From Takakia lepidozioides (taxonomy: Eukaryota > Streptophyta > Takakiopsida > Takakiales > Takakiaceae), in assembly GCA_030704615.1 (NCBI GenBank), contig CM060734.1, positions 61,892,042 through 61,956,041 of the forward strand: 64,000 nt of DNA, written 5' to 3'. Below are positions 44,512 through 55,672 of the stretch, one piece after another. The translations under genes and the position numbers were made by a program. The stretch's first letter is position 1. Every line of letters starts with the position of its first letter. The notes beneath the pieces are model-generated. The model saw nothing but the letters and a program-made list of their open reading frames with translations. It ran no database searches and had not been told where the DNA came from.

Positions 44512-46106
44512 GATGATAGTGGTAGCTTCTTCAAAGCTTGTCTTAGGGGTTTTCTCAGGACCCAACTCATGACGATGGGGCCATGGCAATTTGGTTGTTG
44601 ATCAGGCCTGCCCGAGGAATATCATAATCATTCATGAGGGCAACAAGCAGGTATTCCCTGGACAAATGGTGAGATACAAGTGGTTCATTGGACATAAACC
44701 TGTGCACTATTGGACGGGCACTTCACCCTCTGACAATCTAGGTAGTAAACAGCCTTGCTGTCGTTCTTCCTATGTGGTGGTGTATTCTGATTGACTAATG
44801 AGAGCAGTAGTGGAACAGAAGCTTGGGGTGTGAACTGGACATGCTACCCTTCTTTGCAAGTTGTGGATTGAATGGAGTGCTCAGGAGTGGACAGCAAGTT
44901 ATTCCTACAGGTAAAGCACAAACATCAAACTACAGACCCTGGGGTATATATTTTGTAACTGGCAGGTGCTGGTCCTTTCCAAATAAAACATCATCCGACG
45001 ACATAGAGGTAGTGTATTCCCCCTAGCAATGTCAGCCTCTTGGCAATTCCGGCATTTGTCTTCACTCCATGTTTTCTAAATTTAACTTTCTATTTGCCTC
45101 TGATCATCTGACGATCCCCGGTATGCTGTAGATATGCTGTACACATGTCAAGTACGTGCATGTTGGTCAATGCAACAAGCCCTATGAATGGCAAGGGCAT
45201 GACCAAGAGAAGCATTTGGTCCCTTCTTTGATCACTACAGGGGAATATGATTATGCGATAGGTGGTGCAATTATTGCCAGGATATTTTAGATGACTATAC
45301 TTTGGCAATGCCTTACACATCCTAAGTAAGCAAGCATAGGTGTAAATGAGTTGCAAGTGAGATGGTACTGACAAAGCATGTCAATGTAGTGGCGATTGGA
45401 AATTCATAGGATGGCTCAAGTCCTCGACATTGAAAAAGACAATATTTTGCAAGCTTAAAGTGGTTCCCGCATGAAGGGTTCTCATGTAGACATCTTATGA
45501 CTCACAATATTTCTGCAAACAAACATCACTTGGAAAGACGGGAACTTAAGTAGATAGTCTACTTCCAGAGGGAATGGAAACCTCACACAAGCCCATCAAA
45601 TTCCTCCAAAAGGAACAGGGGAACCCCTGATAATACTCATAAGTGGACAATTTCTAGTGTATGATTCTGTCACCTTCCTTTGGGATTAGGGAAAAGAAGA
45701 AAACAATCTCTTGGCATGCCAAGAATCACCACAAGAGAGTTGTTGCATCCTCACCAAACAAGTGAGGAAGGGCTGAATCATCTCTCAGTTTCTGTACTGG
45801 AGACTGCACAAATCACATAACAGGACCCCAGGGCCTAGGTGCATGCTGGCCTTCACCCTAAATTGCAATTTCTTGTTGCAAAGCCTCCTAGTGTCTCAAA
45901 TATGTGGATCCAGCCATAAAGAGGGGCCACTCCTGGCTGAGATCTGTTTCTCTTTGTTGAACTCCCTGGTCCTCCTCTCATCAGAGAACAATCTACGCTA
46001 AGCTACCATGGTCATCCATTCTTCATCCACCACACCTCCAGTATACACTGGTCTGATGCCCTATTAGACTACAAGAGTAAGACTAGTAGTGGGGTAACAT
46101 CCTGTT
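44512..46106. other. no gene seen
   Basis: The 3' flank of the HCF107-like gene and intergenic sequence before the convergent maturase-like gene. Small ORFs lack recognisable domains. Confidence 0.5.
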
Positions 46107-47648
46107 TTAGCACTCCCGCAACTGAACGCGTCGTGCCTGCCCTTTCTTTACTTTCCTAGGTGGCATTTTTATGAACCTTGAGCGCAGGATGTTGTCAATA
46201 GCATCTTGTTGGATATTGGGCAGAAACCTTCTCCCCATTCGAGCTATGCTTGGAGAACTTGGGAACTCAGCCATAACATCACCCGTAATGTTTAGTACCC
46301 GAGGTCCCCTAGTATAACTGACAATCACCTTCCTAACACTGCATTTGTGCTTACTTCCCAGGGTGAATAGGGCTGACCATCTCACCTGGTAGTCCACCAA
46401 GCGTCGGACCTTCATGAAATTGTCACTGCAGCGGTAGTACCTGAGAAGCCCATGGGCTAGGGAAGAGAAGTAAGACACTATCGCTTCATCTGAAGAATTG
46501 AGCATCGAAGTCAGTGTGGTAGGACGAGCTTTAGTAGGCTGAAGTATACCTTTCTTTCGTAGTTTCTCTGTTATCACCTCCATTGGAGCCAGGATCTGCA
46601 TTGGAAACCCCCCATACCTTCTTGTCTTTGCCACTGTAGAAGATTCTTTCTCATAATTTTTAATTTTACTTTGGGTCATTATCTCCTTTTCCAAGTACTT
46701 CTCTAGAAGCCTTGTCAAATGTCCATGGGCCTGCAGGATCTCTTTTGGAATTCCCATCCCAGCATAGTTCAGGAAGATCTCTTCCTCTGTCGCCAGGAGG
46801 CGCTCGACTGATTGCCTGGTTTCACCTTCCTCAATTTTTTCAAAAACAAAATTCCTACTGACCTCTTGTGCTTTTGCGAACATCACTTGTTCTGCTGCCT
46901 CCCAAGAAGTGAGGTCCTTCTTAGTTTTCTTGAGAGCCCAAGCCCATGCACGAAGGGTAAGGTCCTTCAGTTCAGTGTTCCAACTGTCTTTCCGTACCTG
47001 TGCCAATCTCTGAATCCGGGCCTTGCTTCGGCGGCGCTTTTCTAGCTCCTTGGAGTACCGTCTGGGCCATTTGCTTGCCAGGACGCCAGCTATCCTCATG
47101 CCCAGGAACAAAACTGATCCACTCTCTATGTGCACATGTGACGTCAGGCCTACGTCCAAGTGTAGCTCGGTTTTCAGAAACTGTGCAATCCTGCCTTGGA
47201 TCTTCTCAACCACATCTCTTGAACCTGTGATACCAAGTAAAAAGTCTTCTCCATGGCGTACATAATGCACCCTCACCAAGTCTCGGTTGTCCTCAATTTC
47301 AGGTAGCTGAAAATTCCTGCTATCGATATCGCCAACGCCCTTGAGCTGTTCAATCTGCCATGTCAGCCTACCACCTGGTATTAGGCTGCCAACCCTCGAC
47401 ACCACGGGTGTGATGCCAAAATACAGCATGCCAAGCATTGTCGTGTAATCTTTTAAGGTGTCATCCAACTCGGGAATATTTATCAGAACAACATAGTGCA
47501 GGTTGCTTGGCCAATGTAGCATGCAGACCACACAACTTGGGCAGAGCCTTAAAATAGCCTGTACTGGTGCCGCAATAGAAAGGGAGAAAGAGAGCAAGAC
47601 CATCCCTACCAAAGCCCCAAAGAGAAGCCCAACCAGCAGAAAGTCCAT
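46107..47648 (-). CDS. nuclear group II intron maturase-like protein (nMAT-type), N-terminus uncertain
   Basis: Open frame of 513 codons. Nuclear maturases help splice mitochondrial group II introns. The distal RT palm is seen as ELDDTLKDYTT, then VHYVRHGEDFLLGITGSR, where HGED stands in place of the catalytic YADD, followed by VLFLGMRIAG. A long basic linker precedes domain X (~residues 360-470: VSYFSSLAHGLLRYYRCSDN, VDYQVRWSALFTLGSKHKCS). The end is basic. The first ~55 residues are hydrophobic and do not match the expected fingers/palm, so the real N-terminal half must lie in upstream exons I could not find, or is lost. Family members are often intronless, which makes a 5'-truncated copy a real alternative. 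The motif change implies splicing without reverse transcription. Confidence 0.72.
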   Translation of the reverse strand: MDFLLVGLLFGALVGMVLLSFSLSIAAPVQAILRLCPSCVVCMLHWPSNLHYVVLINIPELDDTLKDYTTMLGMLYFGITPVVSRVGSLIPGGRLTWQIEQLKGVGDIDSRNFQLPEIEDNRDLVRVHYVRHGEDFLLGITGSRDVVEKIQGRIAQFLKTELHLDVGLTSHVHIESGSVLFLGMRIAGVLASKWPRRYSKELEKRRRSKARIQRLAQVRKDSWNTELKDLTLRAWAWALKKTKKDLTSWEAAEQVMFAKAQEVSRNFVFEKIEEGETRQSVERLLATEEEIFLNYAGMGIPKEILQAHGHLTRLLEKYLEKEIMTQSKIKNYEKESSTVAKTRRYGGFPMQILAPMEVITEKLRKKGILQPTKARPTTLTSMLNSSDEAIVSYFSSLAHGLLRYYRCSDNFMKVRRLVDYQVRWSALFTLGSKHKCSVRKVIVSYTRGPRVLNITGDVMAEFPSSPSIARMGRRFLPNIQQDAIDNILRSRFIKMPPRKVKKGQARRVQLREC

Positions 47649-48908
47649 CTAGCTGAAGGGAGTTTTCAACAAAACCCCAAATCATGTGAATTTGTACAGA
47701 GTCACTTAGAGAAGGAGCCAGCAACAAACCATGGAAAAGCTGTCATTTGACAACTGGATCATACTTGCGTGATCACTGGCGTCCAAGGCTTTGCTGTTTT
47801 GCTTCAACCCCAGTTTCTCATCTGTGACCTGTAACAACAACCTTGAGGTATTACAGCCTTACTGAGTACAAGAATAGGACACTTTGCAAACAGATCACTC
47901 TGGTTTTCCCATATTGCAACAAAAGTTGTTTACGACCGACAATAAGCCAAACTCCAAATATAAATGGCAGAACCACTGAAGAGGTTCCAAATTAATAATG
48001 ATTGAAAACAGTGGGAAGAAGAGAGCAAAATGACCCATGAAGGAAAAGTTTCCACTGGCAAACAAGGTGACTGTCTGCCAATAGTGCATCAGCCAACGAT
48101 AAGATGGGTTCTTGCTTACCTCTTTCTCCCCAGCCATTCTGCTCCTTTTTGGATTTGGTTTTAATGACCACAAGGCTGAGACAGACATTAAGTATTCGAT
48201 ACATTCCTGCAGAGTCTCATGTACATGACAGACTAACATGACAAAAGAAACATACAGAAAAATAGACCTCATTGGCAGTCATGTGGGATGGGGTGCCCCT
48301 CCCTGTCTGGCACACTGCTTGCGCAAAAGGGTCAGTTAGCTTGCCTAGTGGAACCTCCTGGGCCAGCTCTACTTCAGTTTCCCCTGCATTACCCCCACCA
48401 TTTGCCCATGGCTTATGAGCAGATAATCATATAACACCTTTGGTGCTTTGTGGTCCACCCTTCACTTGCAATTGGCTACTACCCTGGAGGTCAGGTGGTC
48501 CTCGGATTTAAGAGGCAGACAGTAGATGTATGGTCTGCTTGATATACAAATTTCAGTGCACACGCCATTGGTTTTGGTGACAGATTGGAATCACCAGCAG
48601 CTACACACGAAACTCTACAGAAGGAATAAATGGCCGTCTACTGATGGCCCACCTGTCTAATTGTGCTCATTACTATATGATGACCCCCTTCACAAGCCAA
48701 CGACCACCTGTGAGGTCGTCACCTGCAGCCACAGAAGGCTTCAAAGAATTTTTCCAGCTAACGTAACAACAAGACCACCTATTGCTGACTGACTGTACTA
48801 TGTAATTGCAATCTATGCTGATGCCATGGAAAAACTGTATGGGTAATTTTCAAATCACAGTTGAACCTTAGTTTGAAAAATCAAAGGTGTGCAGGCAACT
48901 GGGTAATA

Positions 48909-49460
48909 CTATTGAGGTGGAGTTCTTGGAAATCCAAGGGGCCTTACTGAACTGATCCGGTTTCCACTCCCGCACCATCCCAAGTTCGAATTTATGAGGT
49001 GGCCTCCGTGTCGGATCGCCCCAATGACTGCACAAGTTAAATAAAATGTGGGTGTCAGTACCTCCATCTGCACATATGATGAGATCACCAAGACCCCATC
49101 GACCACGAAGGTTCGCGACTCCAATTGCAGTTGCGAAGTCCTATGAGTTGTTGGCATCGTGCCAACCCATTCATGAATATCGTACGCCCTCAACTCGTTG
49201 TGCAGGTACCTCTATGTGAAATCGAAGGGGAATGCCAGGCTTACGGTAACAAGGTAACCAATTGAAGGGAAAAGATAGCCAGATAGTTTCAGTGTGCAGA
49301 GATAAATCTCCAATGCATCCCGACAACCATCCCAGACGGTTCCCTGACGTACTGAATAGTCCAAAGCCCCCTCGGCAAATTGCAAGCAGATCCAGGGGAT
49401 AGAGCCAATGCAACGAAGAGGCAATCTCCACCACGGTACTCGAAACCGACCCATTCTCAT
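48909..49460 (-). pseudogene. unidentified ORF with one in-frame stop
   Basis: Two ORFs in the same minus-strand frame (49460-49212 and 49193-48909) are separated by a single TAG, giving ~183 codons. The product would begin MRMGRFRVPWWRLPLRC, with a moderately hydrophobic middle. I do not recognise it. The strong openness of one frame suggests real coding origin, but no domain supports it. It could be an intron-interrupted gene if the TAG lies in an intron. Confidence 0.3.
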
Positions 49461-51369
49461 GGTGAATTGAGTCGTAACTTATCCCATTTCAAACATACAA
49501 GAAGCAAGAGTACTGGTGCGAATGGAAGAACCTGGCAGTACGACCCCGGCTGCTCCAGCCCTCCGTGGCCGTGCTCAAACATCGAGAAAGCACCAAGGAA
49601 AGATCCACAGCTTGCCGGAAGAGAAGGCGTCGGGCCGCCGCCATCGCGAGGAAGACCGAAGGTTTCTCCAGATCCTCAGCAGCTATGGCGACACTTTCTT
49701 CTTATTTCCCGGACTTTGCAGGGTTTAGGGTTTAAGAGCCTCGGTGAAAAGTAACGGAAAAAAACGGGGCCACAAGAAGTCCAATGCAAAGTACGAGGAC
49801 ATGACATGACATCTAGGGCTTGGTCACGCTGCGGAAATCCGAGACTGAGAGCTCCTACTTCATGCATGCCTCAAAAATTATGTAGCTTCCGTGCAATGTT
49901 GCATCTTGAGGGTTGAAACTATGTCCGAAAGCATGTGCAACAATGAAATGGTTTTTTCCTTTGCGCATGTGAAGATCCGATGTTGTGTGAAAAGAAGATC
50001 CTATGTTGTGCCTCTTGAGGACGTGAGAAAACAGTGCTGCTTGAATTGGTTTGAGAATTTGGAGTACTGGTGGACGCCATTGCTGCCAAAGAAAGCAATA
50101 TGTTTCGTGGCCAGATCCGTTCATTGCCCTCCTGAAATACTTGCTGCAAAATGTTGCTTCAATTCGTATGTGTTCCCCAAAGATTTACCAAAATGCAGGA
50201 AGAACTAAGGCGACACTTGGGAGTGGACTGGCTTCGATCTAATAGGTCTCTGAGTAGTTGTGCCACTAACTCAGCAGCTGCTTTAGTGAGTTCATGCGAA
50301 ACACAATTCCTTGCACAGCCGATGGCCACATGGCTGTACAAGTTCGTCAAGCTCGCTCATGGCGTCAAGCTCGAGCTCTGTGAGTGTCGAAACACAAAAT
50401 TTTGTGACTACGATTGTTAAGCTGGAGTTTGACCAGCAACAACAGGGTTTTTTAAAATCGAAAGTCTTTGGGTTTGAATCCGAGTTGGAAGACGTCCTCT
50501 GCCAGAACAGCTTGAGTACTGATTACTCTCAAAGGTGAATTTCTGCATATGTATGTGTAAGATAACATCAATCAATCGCTCCGCAATAGTTCTTGACTGA
50601 CCTCTACGGATTCATGCAGGATTCCAAAGCTTTTAGATCAAGTACCCCAGGAATGTATAGGGGGCTTTGGAAACTGTTTAGACAGTTTGGCACCCCTCCA
50701 CTGCACATATATCTCGGCTGGTGGCATTTTGGGGCTGTACATGAAAATGGGTATAACCACCCTTTCCCATCTGCTTTGAGGTTCGTGGCGGAATGGTATT
50801 GCAAGCTCAGTGCAGGGCCCGCACCGATCATGTTTCTTTTGCCACTGCCAAAACATCATATTGGGGCCATGGAACCTCAGACGAAAGCATGATTGTAGTC
50901 AAGGGTGCTCTTATCAACGCAACATTTCCAGTCTCCACCCTCTTTCCTGCTGTTTCGATCACAGCAGACACAAGATTGATACCTAGTTGTAATGGCTAGG
51001 TAGGCATGTGAGGAAATTGACCTAGCCCAGGTGTAAAAAGTGGCTGACAAGGTCTGTTGCAGATGGCAGGCATCATTATGAGAGGGAAAATGGGGAAGCT
51101 CAGGCTGAGGCCATCACGTGGCACACAGATGATGGCCACCCCAGGTCTCGCCCCGTCCCTGATAAAGCGCAAAAGTGCAGACACGTCCAAAGCAGCTTCA
51201 ACGCGTTGAGCAGCGACACGAGCGTGGCAGAGCGCATGCTGCACTTTTGGCAGCCTGATTCGGGTCCTGTTCCCGCACCCACGTGATATATCGTGCCGGA
51301 TCCGCCGTCAGTGCCTCGCTCGCTTGCCTCACAAGAGGAGGACCACCACCACGGCTGATTTTTGCATGT

Positions 51370-51500
51370 CACAAGGCATTTGACAGGCAAATAAAGGCGA
51401 AAAAAAAAACGGCCTGTCAAAAGAAAGGTAAAAACAAAAAATTGCCTGTCACAGTGAAAGGCAAAAAAGAAAATGGCCTGTCAAAAGAAAGGTAAAGATT
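51370..51500. repeat. GCCTGTCA short tandem repeat, copy A
   Basis: Three to four ~32-bp units of the form GCCTGTCA(AAAG or CAGTG)AAAGG plus an A-rich spacer. The same unit recurs in the same orientation at 63636-63720, just beyond the LINE poly(A). Confidence 0.8.
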
Positions 51501-54369
51501 ACAAAGGAAATGTACAAGCACATCGGCTGGTACGTTAAGTGCAATGCGTCGCCTTGGTGGTCCAAGGTTCAAAGCCGCTGCCCTGCTCCCTGTGGGGATT
51601 GTTTGTGGCGTATCGTCCGTTGTGCCTCCCTGGCCCATAAATGAAAGGGGGTTATTTTCCCCCTCCTCCAGGGCCTGAATTGTGGGCTGTCAGTTGCGTG
51701 TTGCATGCAGGCCTCTAGGTTGGCTTACTCTTCAGGGGGTCTTGGGTTCTACCTTCAATGAAAGCTACATTGGCCCATGAGTAGAGCTGTGTGGTTTGTG
51801 GATCTTTATCATAAACCTTCACAGTGCTAACTTACCCACGATACAGGTGATCAGGTCTGAAGTCCTGATCATTGTTTTGCAATATGTATTTGACTCTAGC
51901 TGCTTTGGTATTGGAAGAATACAATCCCAAGATTAGCTAGCTGAATTTTGATGATTTTGATCTTCCAAGCATTCTCACCAGTGATTTTTTTCTTAAATTT
52001 GAAAAATAGCACGAGTGGCTATTAAGTTTTACAAGAAATAGCCATATATTCTGTTCATCCATTGAAATTTGGATAGAATCATCCTCCTATGTACTTTCAT
52101 CCATTTATATCATCCTTTGTTATATTATCTTTGTAGAAGTTTGGCGATTTCATCCATGGAAAATTGAGACTTTATGACAGAATGTTTCACTTTAAAATTT
52201 TAAGGTTTCGCCAAGGCAGAAAACACTGGCTCTCATATACTGCTCCGGGTTGTGAAATGGCAACTTTAGTCATCTAATTTATTTCAAGAAACAGGCACTT
52301 GGGCCTTAAGTTCACAATGATCTACGTAGTAGTTTGGGGATGCAGCTATTGAGAGCCTCGCATGCATGTAAAGACTGGTTGTCCAAGCCCCCTCCGCGCT
52401 CTGTTGGACACATTTGTGACGGGCACTTATAATTAGGACCCCAGCAATTTGCACTTTCATAGGTGTGGTGCGCATGTCTTCCAAGGTCCAGCAAGCAACA
52501 TAGTCTAAGTGATTGAGCTCCCAAAGATGTGTAAGAAGTTCACACTTCAAACTACACACTTCTTTTCATTTTTTATTTTTTATTTCATATGTCATGGTTG
52601 TGTGAAAGATCTTCCCTTAAAGCACCGCCGCCAAGCCCCCAAGACTCCTTACCACTGCACCTGGAAAAGCCCCCCTCTTCCAATCACTAAAAGACGTCTG
52701 CCACCCAAGTAATGATCCCCGGCAAAAACCAGCTACAGCCACCACACAGCCACCCTCACTAATCAAACCGCCGTCCACCCAGCTGCTCCCTCCGCTAGAC
52801 TAATCAACACCACCCTTGGCGGATCTTCGCACCGTCTTAAGTTGCGTCTTCGTTATCACCCTCGCTTCAACGGCTGATCTACATAGCTTCAGCCATCACT
52901 ACTCTAGACAACGATTCTAGTGCTTATTACTCTACCCATTCTATCTCTAACTCTCTCTCCCCCGTAGTCTCCCTCTCTCTCGCTTATCGCCTTTTACTCT
53001 CCATCTCTTTCAGATCCAGTCCCCAATCGCTCCATGGCTCCCCTCCTCAAAGCCTCCAACTCTTCTTCCTCTCGCTCTCGATTCCCCAGGTTTGCCGATC
53101 CTCGTCACCTTCACCCCTCGACAGGTACAGGCTTTTATATGGCTTATCAAATCCACTCTATGGGCCTCAGCACACAGGGTCTCTCCCTGGTCCTTCGAAA
53201 CACCATCCCCACCTCGCAAGTCTTCAACGATCCGCCCTCGAATGGCGCCCTCGTTGCAGGGCCATCCTCGTTCCCAGCTGCCTCCCCAGACAGCCAAGCA
53301 GTGTTCCAGGAGGAATCTCTTTGCGACTCAGACGCCCTGCAGATTGCAATTAAGAAAGATCACCCGATGGTACCCGTTCAGCTTGCTCAAGTGGAGTCAA
53401 ATGTTAACCACATCGAAAATAAAGGAGTTCTTCTTCACTTTTCTGGGAAGAAGGTAAACAGGAACCAAGCGCGAGATTGGGTTATAACGCATCTGGGGGG
53501 TTCCGGGGATTTGAATCATCACTTCTGCCATGCACAAGGTCGAGGATTCTACTCCATTCTATTTGACACCGAGGAAATGGCAGACAGGGCCAGGGCATTC
53601 AACCCACATCTGCATGGTTTCAACGTGAACATTTTTCCATGGTCTAAATGCATGGGCAACAGGAACGGTGAGATTTAGACCCCACAGATAATTGCGCTGC
53701 CATACATTCCGGATCAATACTTATTTTGCCTTCCAGAAATTGGGAACTTTTTTGGAGCCTTCTTGGGTTGTCTTGGAGTATTTGACCCCGGGATGAACAC
53801 TGCCTCATTAAGGGAGAATCCGGCATGGAGGAGGGCCACCATTGCATCTAGGGCAAATGAAAATGGTTTTGCAAAAATCGTGGTCATGATGCCAAAAGAT
53901 AAAGTCTTACCAGAATTCATCAAACTCCCAATCGACAACCAGGGCAACTTCTTCTCAGTTAAAGTGTCTGAGGACACAACAGCAGCAGCCTGTTTTTATT
54001 GTGGGATGTCAGGACACATCAGAGCGGATTGCCCAAAAGCGAAAAGGAAGAGATCAAACAACTATAACTTGGTGCCTGAGAACTCTCTCCTTATTCAAGA
54101 CAGGGCGCCAGCTTCAGACCCACACTTGGAGGTTCCTCCCGCAAATGCCCCCACTCAGGAAAATGCCATCCCAACTCCAACCTCGGTCTCTTCTGGACAG
54201 CTCGAAGATTCAACAGTACAACAAATCTCTCCCTCACCACCGGCAAAGAGGAGGAGGGAGACTCTGGACCCCATGATCTTCGAAGCAACTACAGCTACTA
54301 CATCTACATTTCAGAAAGATAAGGGAGCACTCGTCAGGGAATTTGCTTTTGCAAGCATCCAGGGCTTTT

Positions 54370-55641
54370 GAGGGCAGCAAAGCCGTGAGCAGAACCTGTG
54401 AGCAGATTCCTGGATGCGTGAGCAGATTCCCCAAAGCGTGAGCAGATTCAAAGGGTGAGCAGATTTCTGATGCGGACCCCAAAACCGTGGGAACAAGTGG
54501 GCCTATTGCCGTGGACGCCAACTTCACTACAACGACGCAATCTTCGTTCCATCGGACCGAAGATAGAAAGGCTCCATGACAACAAAGTGGCACGAATGCA
54601 TGATGAAACATTCACGGATGAATGGATTTGGGATGGACGTAAAAATGAAATGGATGAACGTTGGATGAAGCACGGATGAAAAGTTGTCCAGATGAGGGGA
54701 CTATGGACAACTGTATGAGCATGTCTCGTGAGGGATCAGCAAGCGCAGGGACCAGACATTAAGGTATCGTCAACGACACCTTAAATCGCATGCTCAGCAT
54801 GAGCTATGAAAATCGTTGCAAGAAAAAAAATCTTGCCTGGATAAAACCATAGGGGGGAGTTGTAATCCTGCTCAGGGAAGCACGAATTAAGATGTCGTCA
54901 ACGACATCTTAATCCCCTGCCCTGTTTGGACATGGGAATTTCACCAAACAGGATAAAACACTATATATATATATATATATATATATAAGCCCAAAAATGG
55001 AGAAAGGTTTGGGTTTACTTGAACAAAGTGGATCCATGAAGAGTGACTGGTTTCATTTGCAAGAAGGTAGCTACCGTGTGAGCAGTTCACGTGAGCATGC
55101 TCACGCTTTAAGTGGTAAAAGTGAGTAGAACGTGAGCAGATTAGTGAATGGGAGCCTACAACTGAGGGAAGAAGATGACCTATTGCCATGGACAAAAACT
55201 ACACTGTATGGACACAATCTCCACCCCATCCGACAGAAAATCCTTCACGGGTGACGACCATATGGTACGAATGTGCGATGAAAAGCTGCAGGTTGAATGG
55301 TTTTGAGATGAATGAAAAAATGAATGGATGAATGTTGGATGACTTTTGGATGAAAAATGAGCGACATGAATGAACCATGGTGCGTGTGCAGGTGCTCGGG
55401 ATTAAGGTGTCGTCAACGACAACTTAATTCCCAGTACGAGTTGGCACATGACAGCTAACGGAAAAACCAAAATCCCTGAATTTGTTTTTCCAAAAATATT
55501 AACCAAAAAAATTTCAACCCAAAAAACTTTCAAGGCGAAGAAGCCTTGGTGTGTGTGTGCAAGTGGTGGGGATTAAGGTGTCGTCATCGACATCTTAATT
55601 CCCAGCAAGTTTTCAAAAGAAGAAAAAATAAATTAAAGAGT

Positions 55642-55672
<31 letters not shown>

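Larger units (their letters stand above)
47649..52600. other. no confident gene; two weak candidates
   Basis: Mostly unassigned. A minus-strand open stretch at 48240-48125 before a GTAAGC donor could be an upstream exon of the maturase-like gene, but has no recognisable domain. Plus-strand ORFs 50311-50538 and 50593-50892 are tryptophan-rich and unrecognised. 51370-51500 holds a short tandem repeat (listed separately). Confidence 0.35.

Noticed and set aside
49380-49754. 124-codon plus-strand ORF
   Set aside because: Opposes a better open frame on the minus strand and has no recognisable motif.
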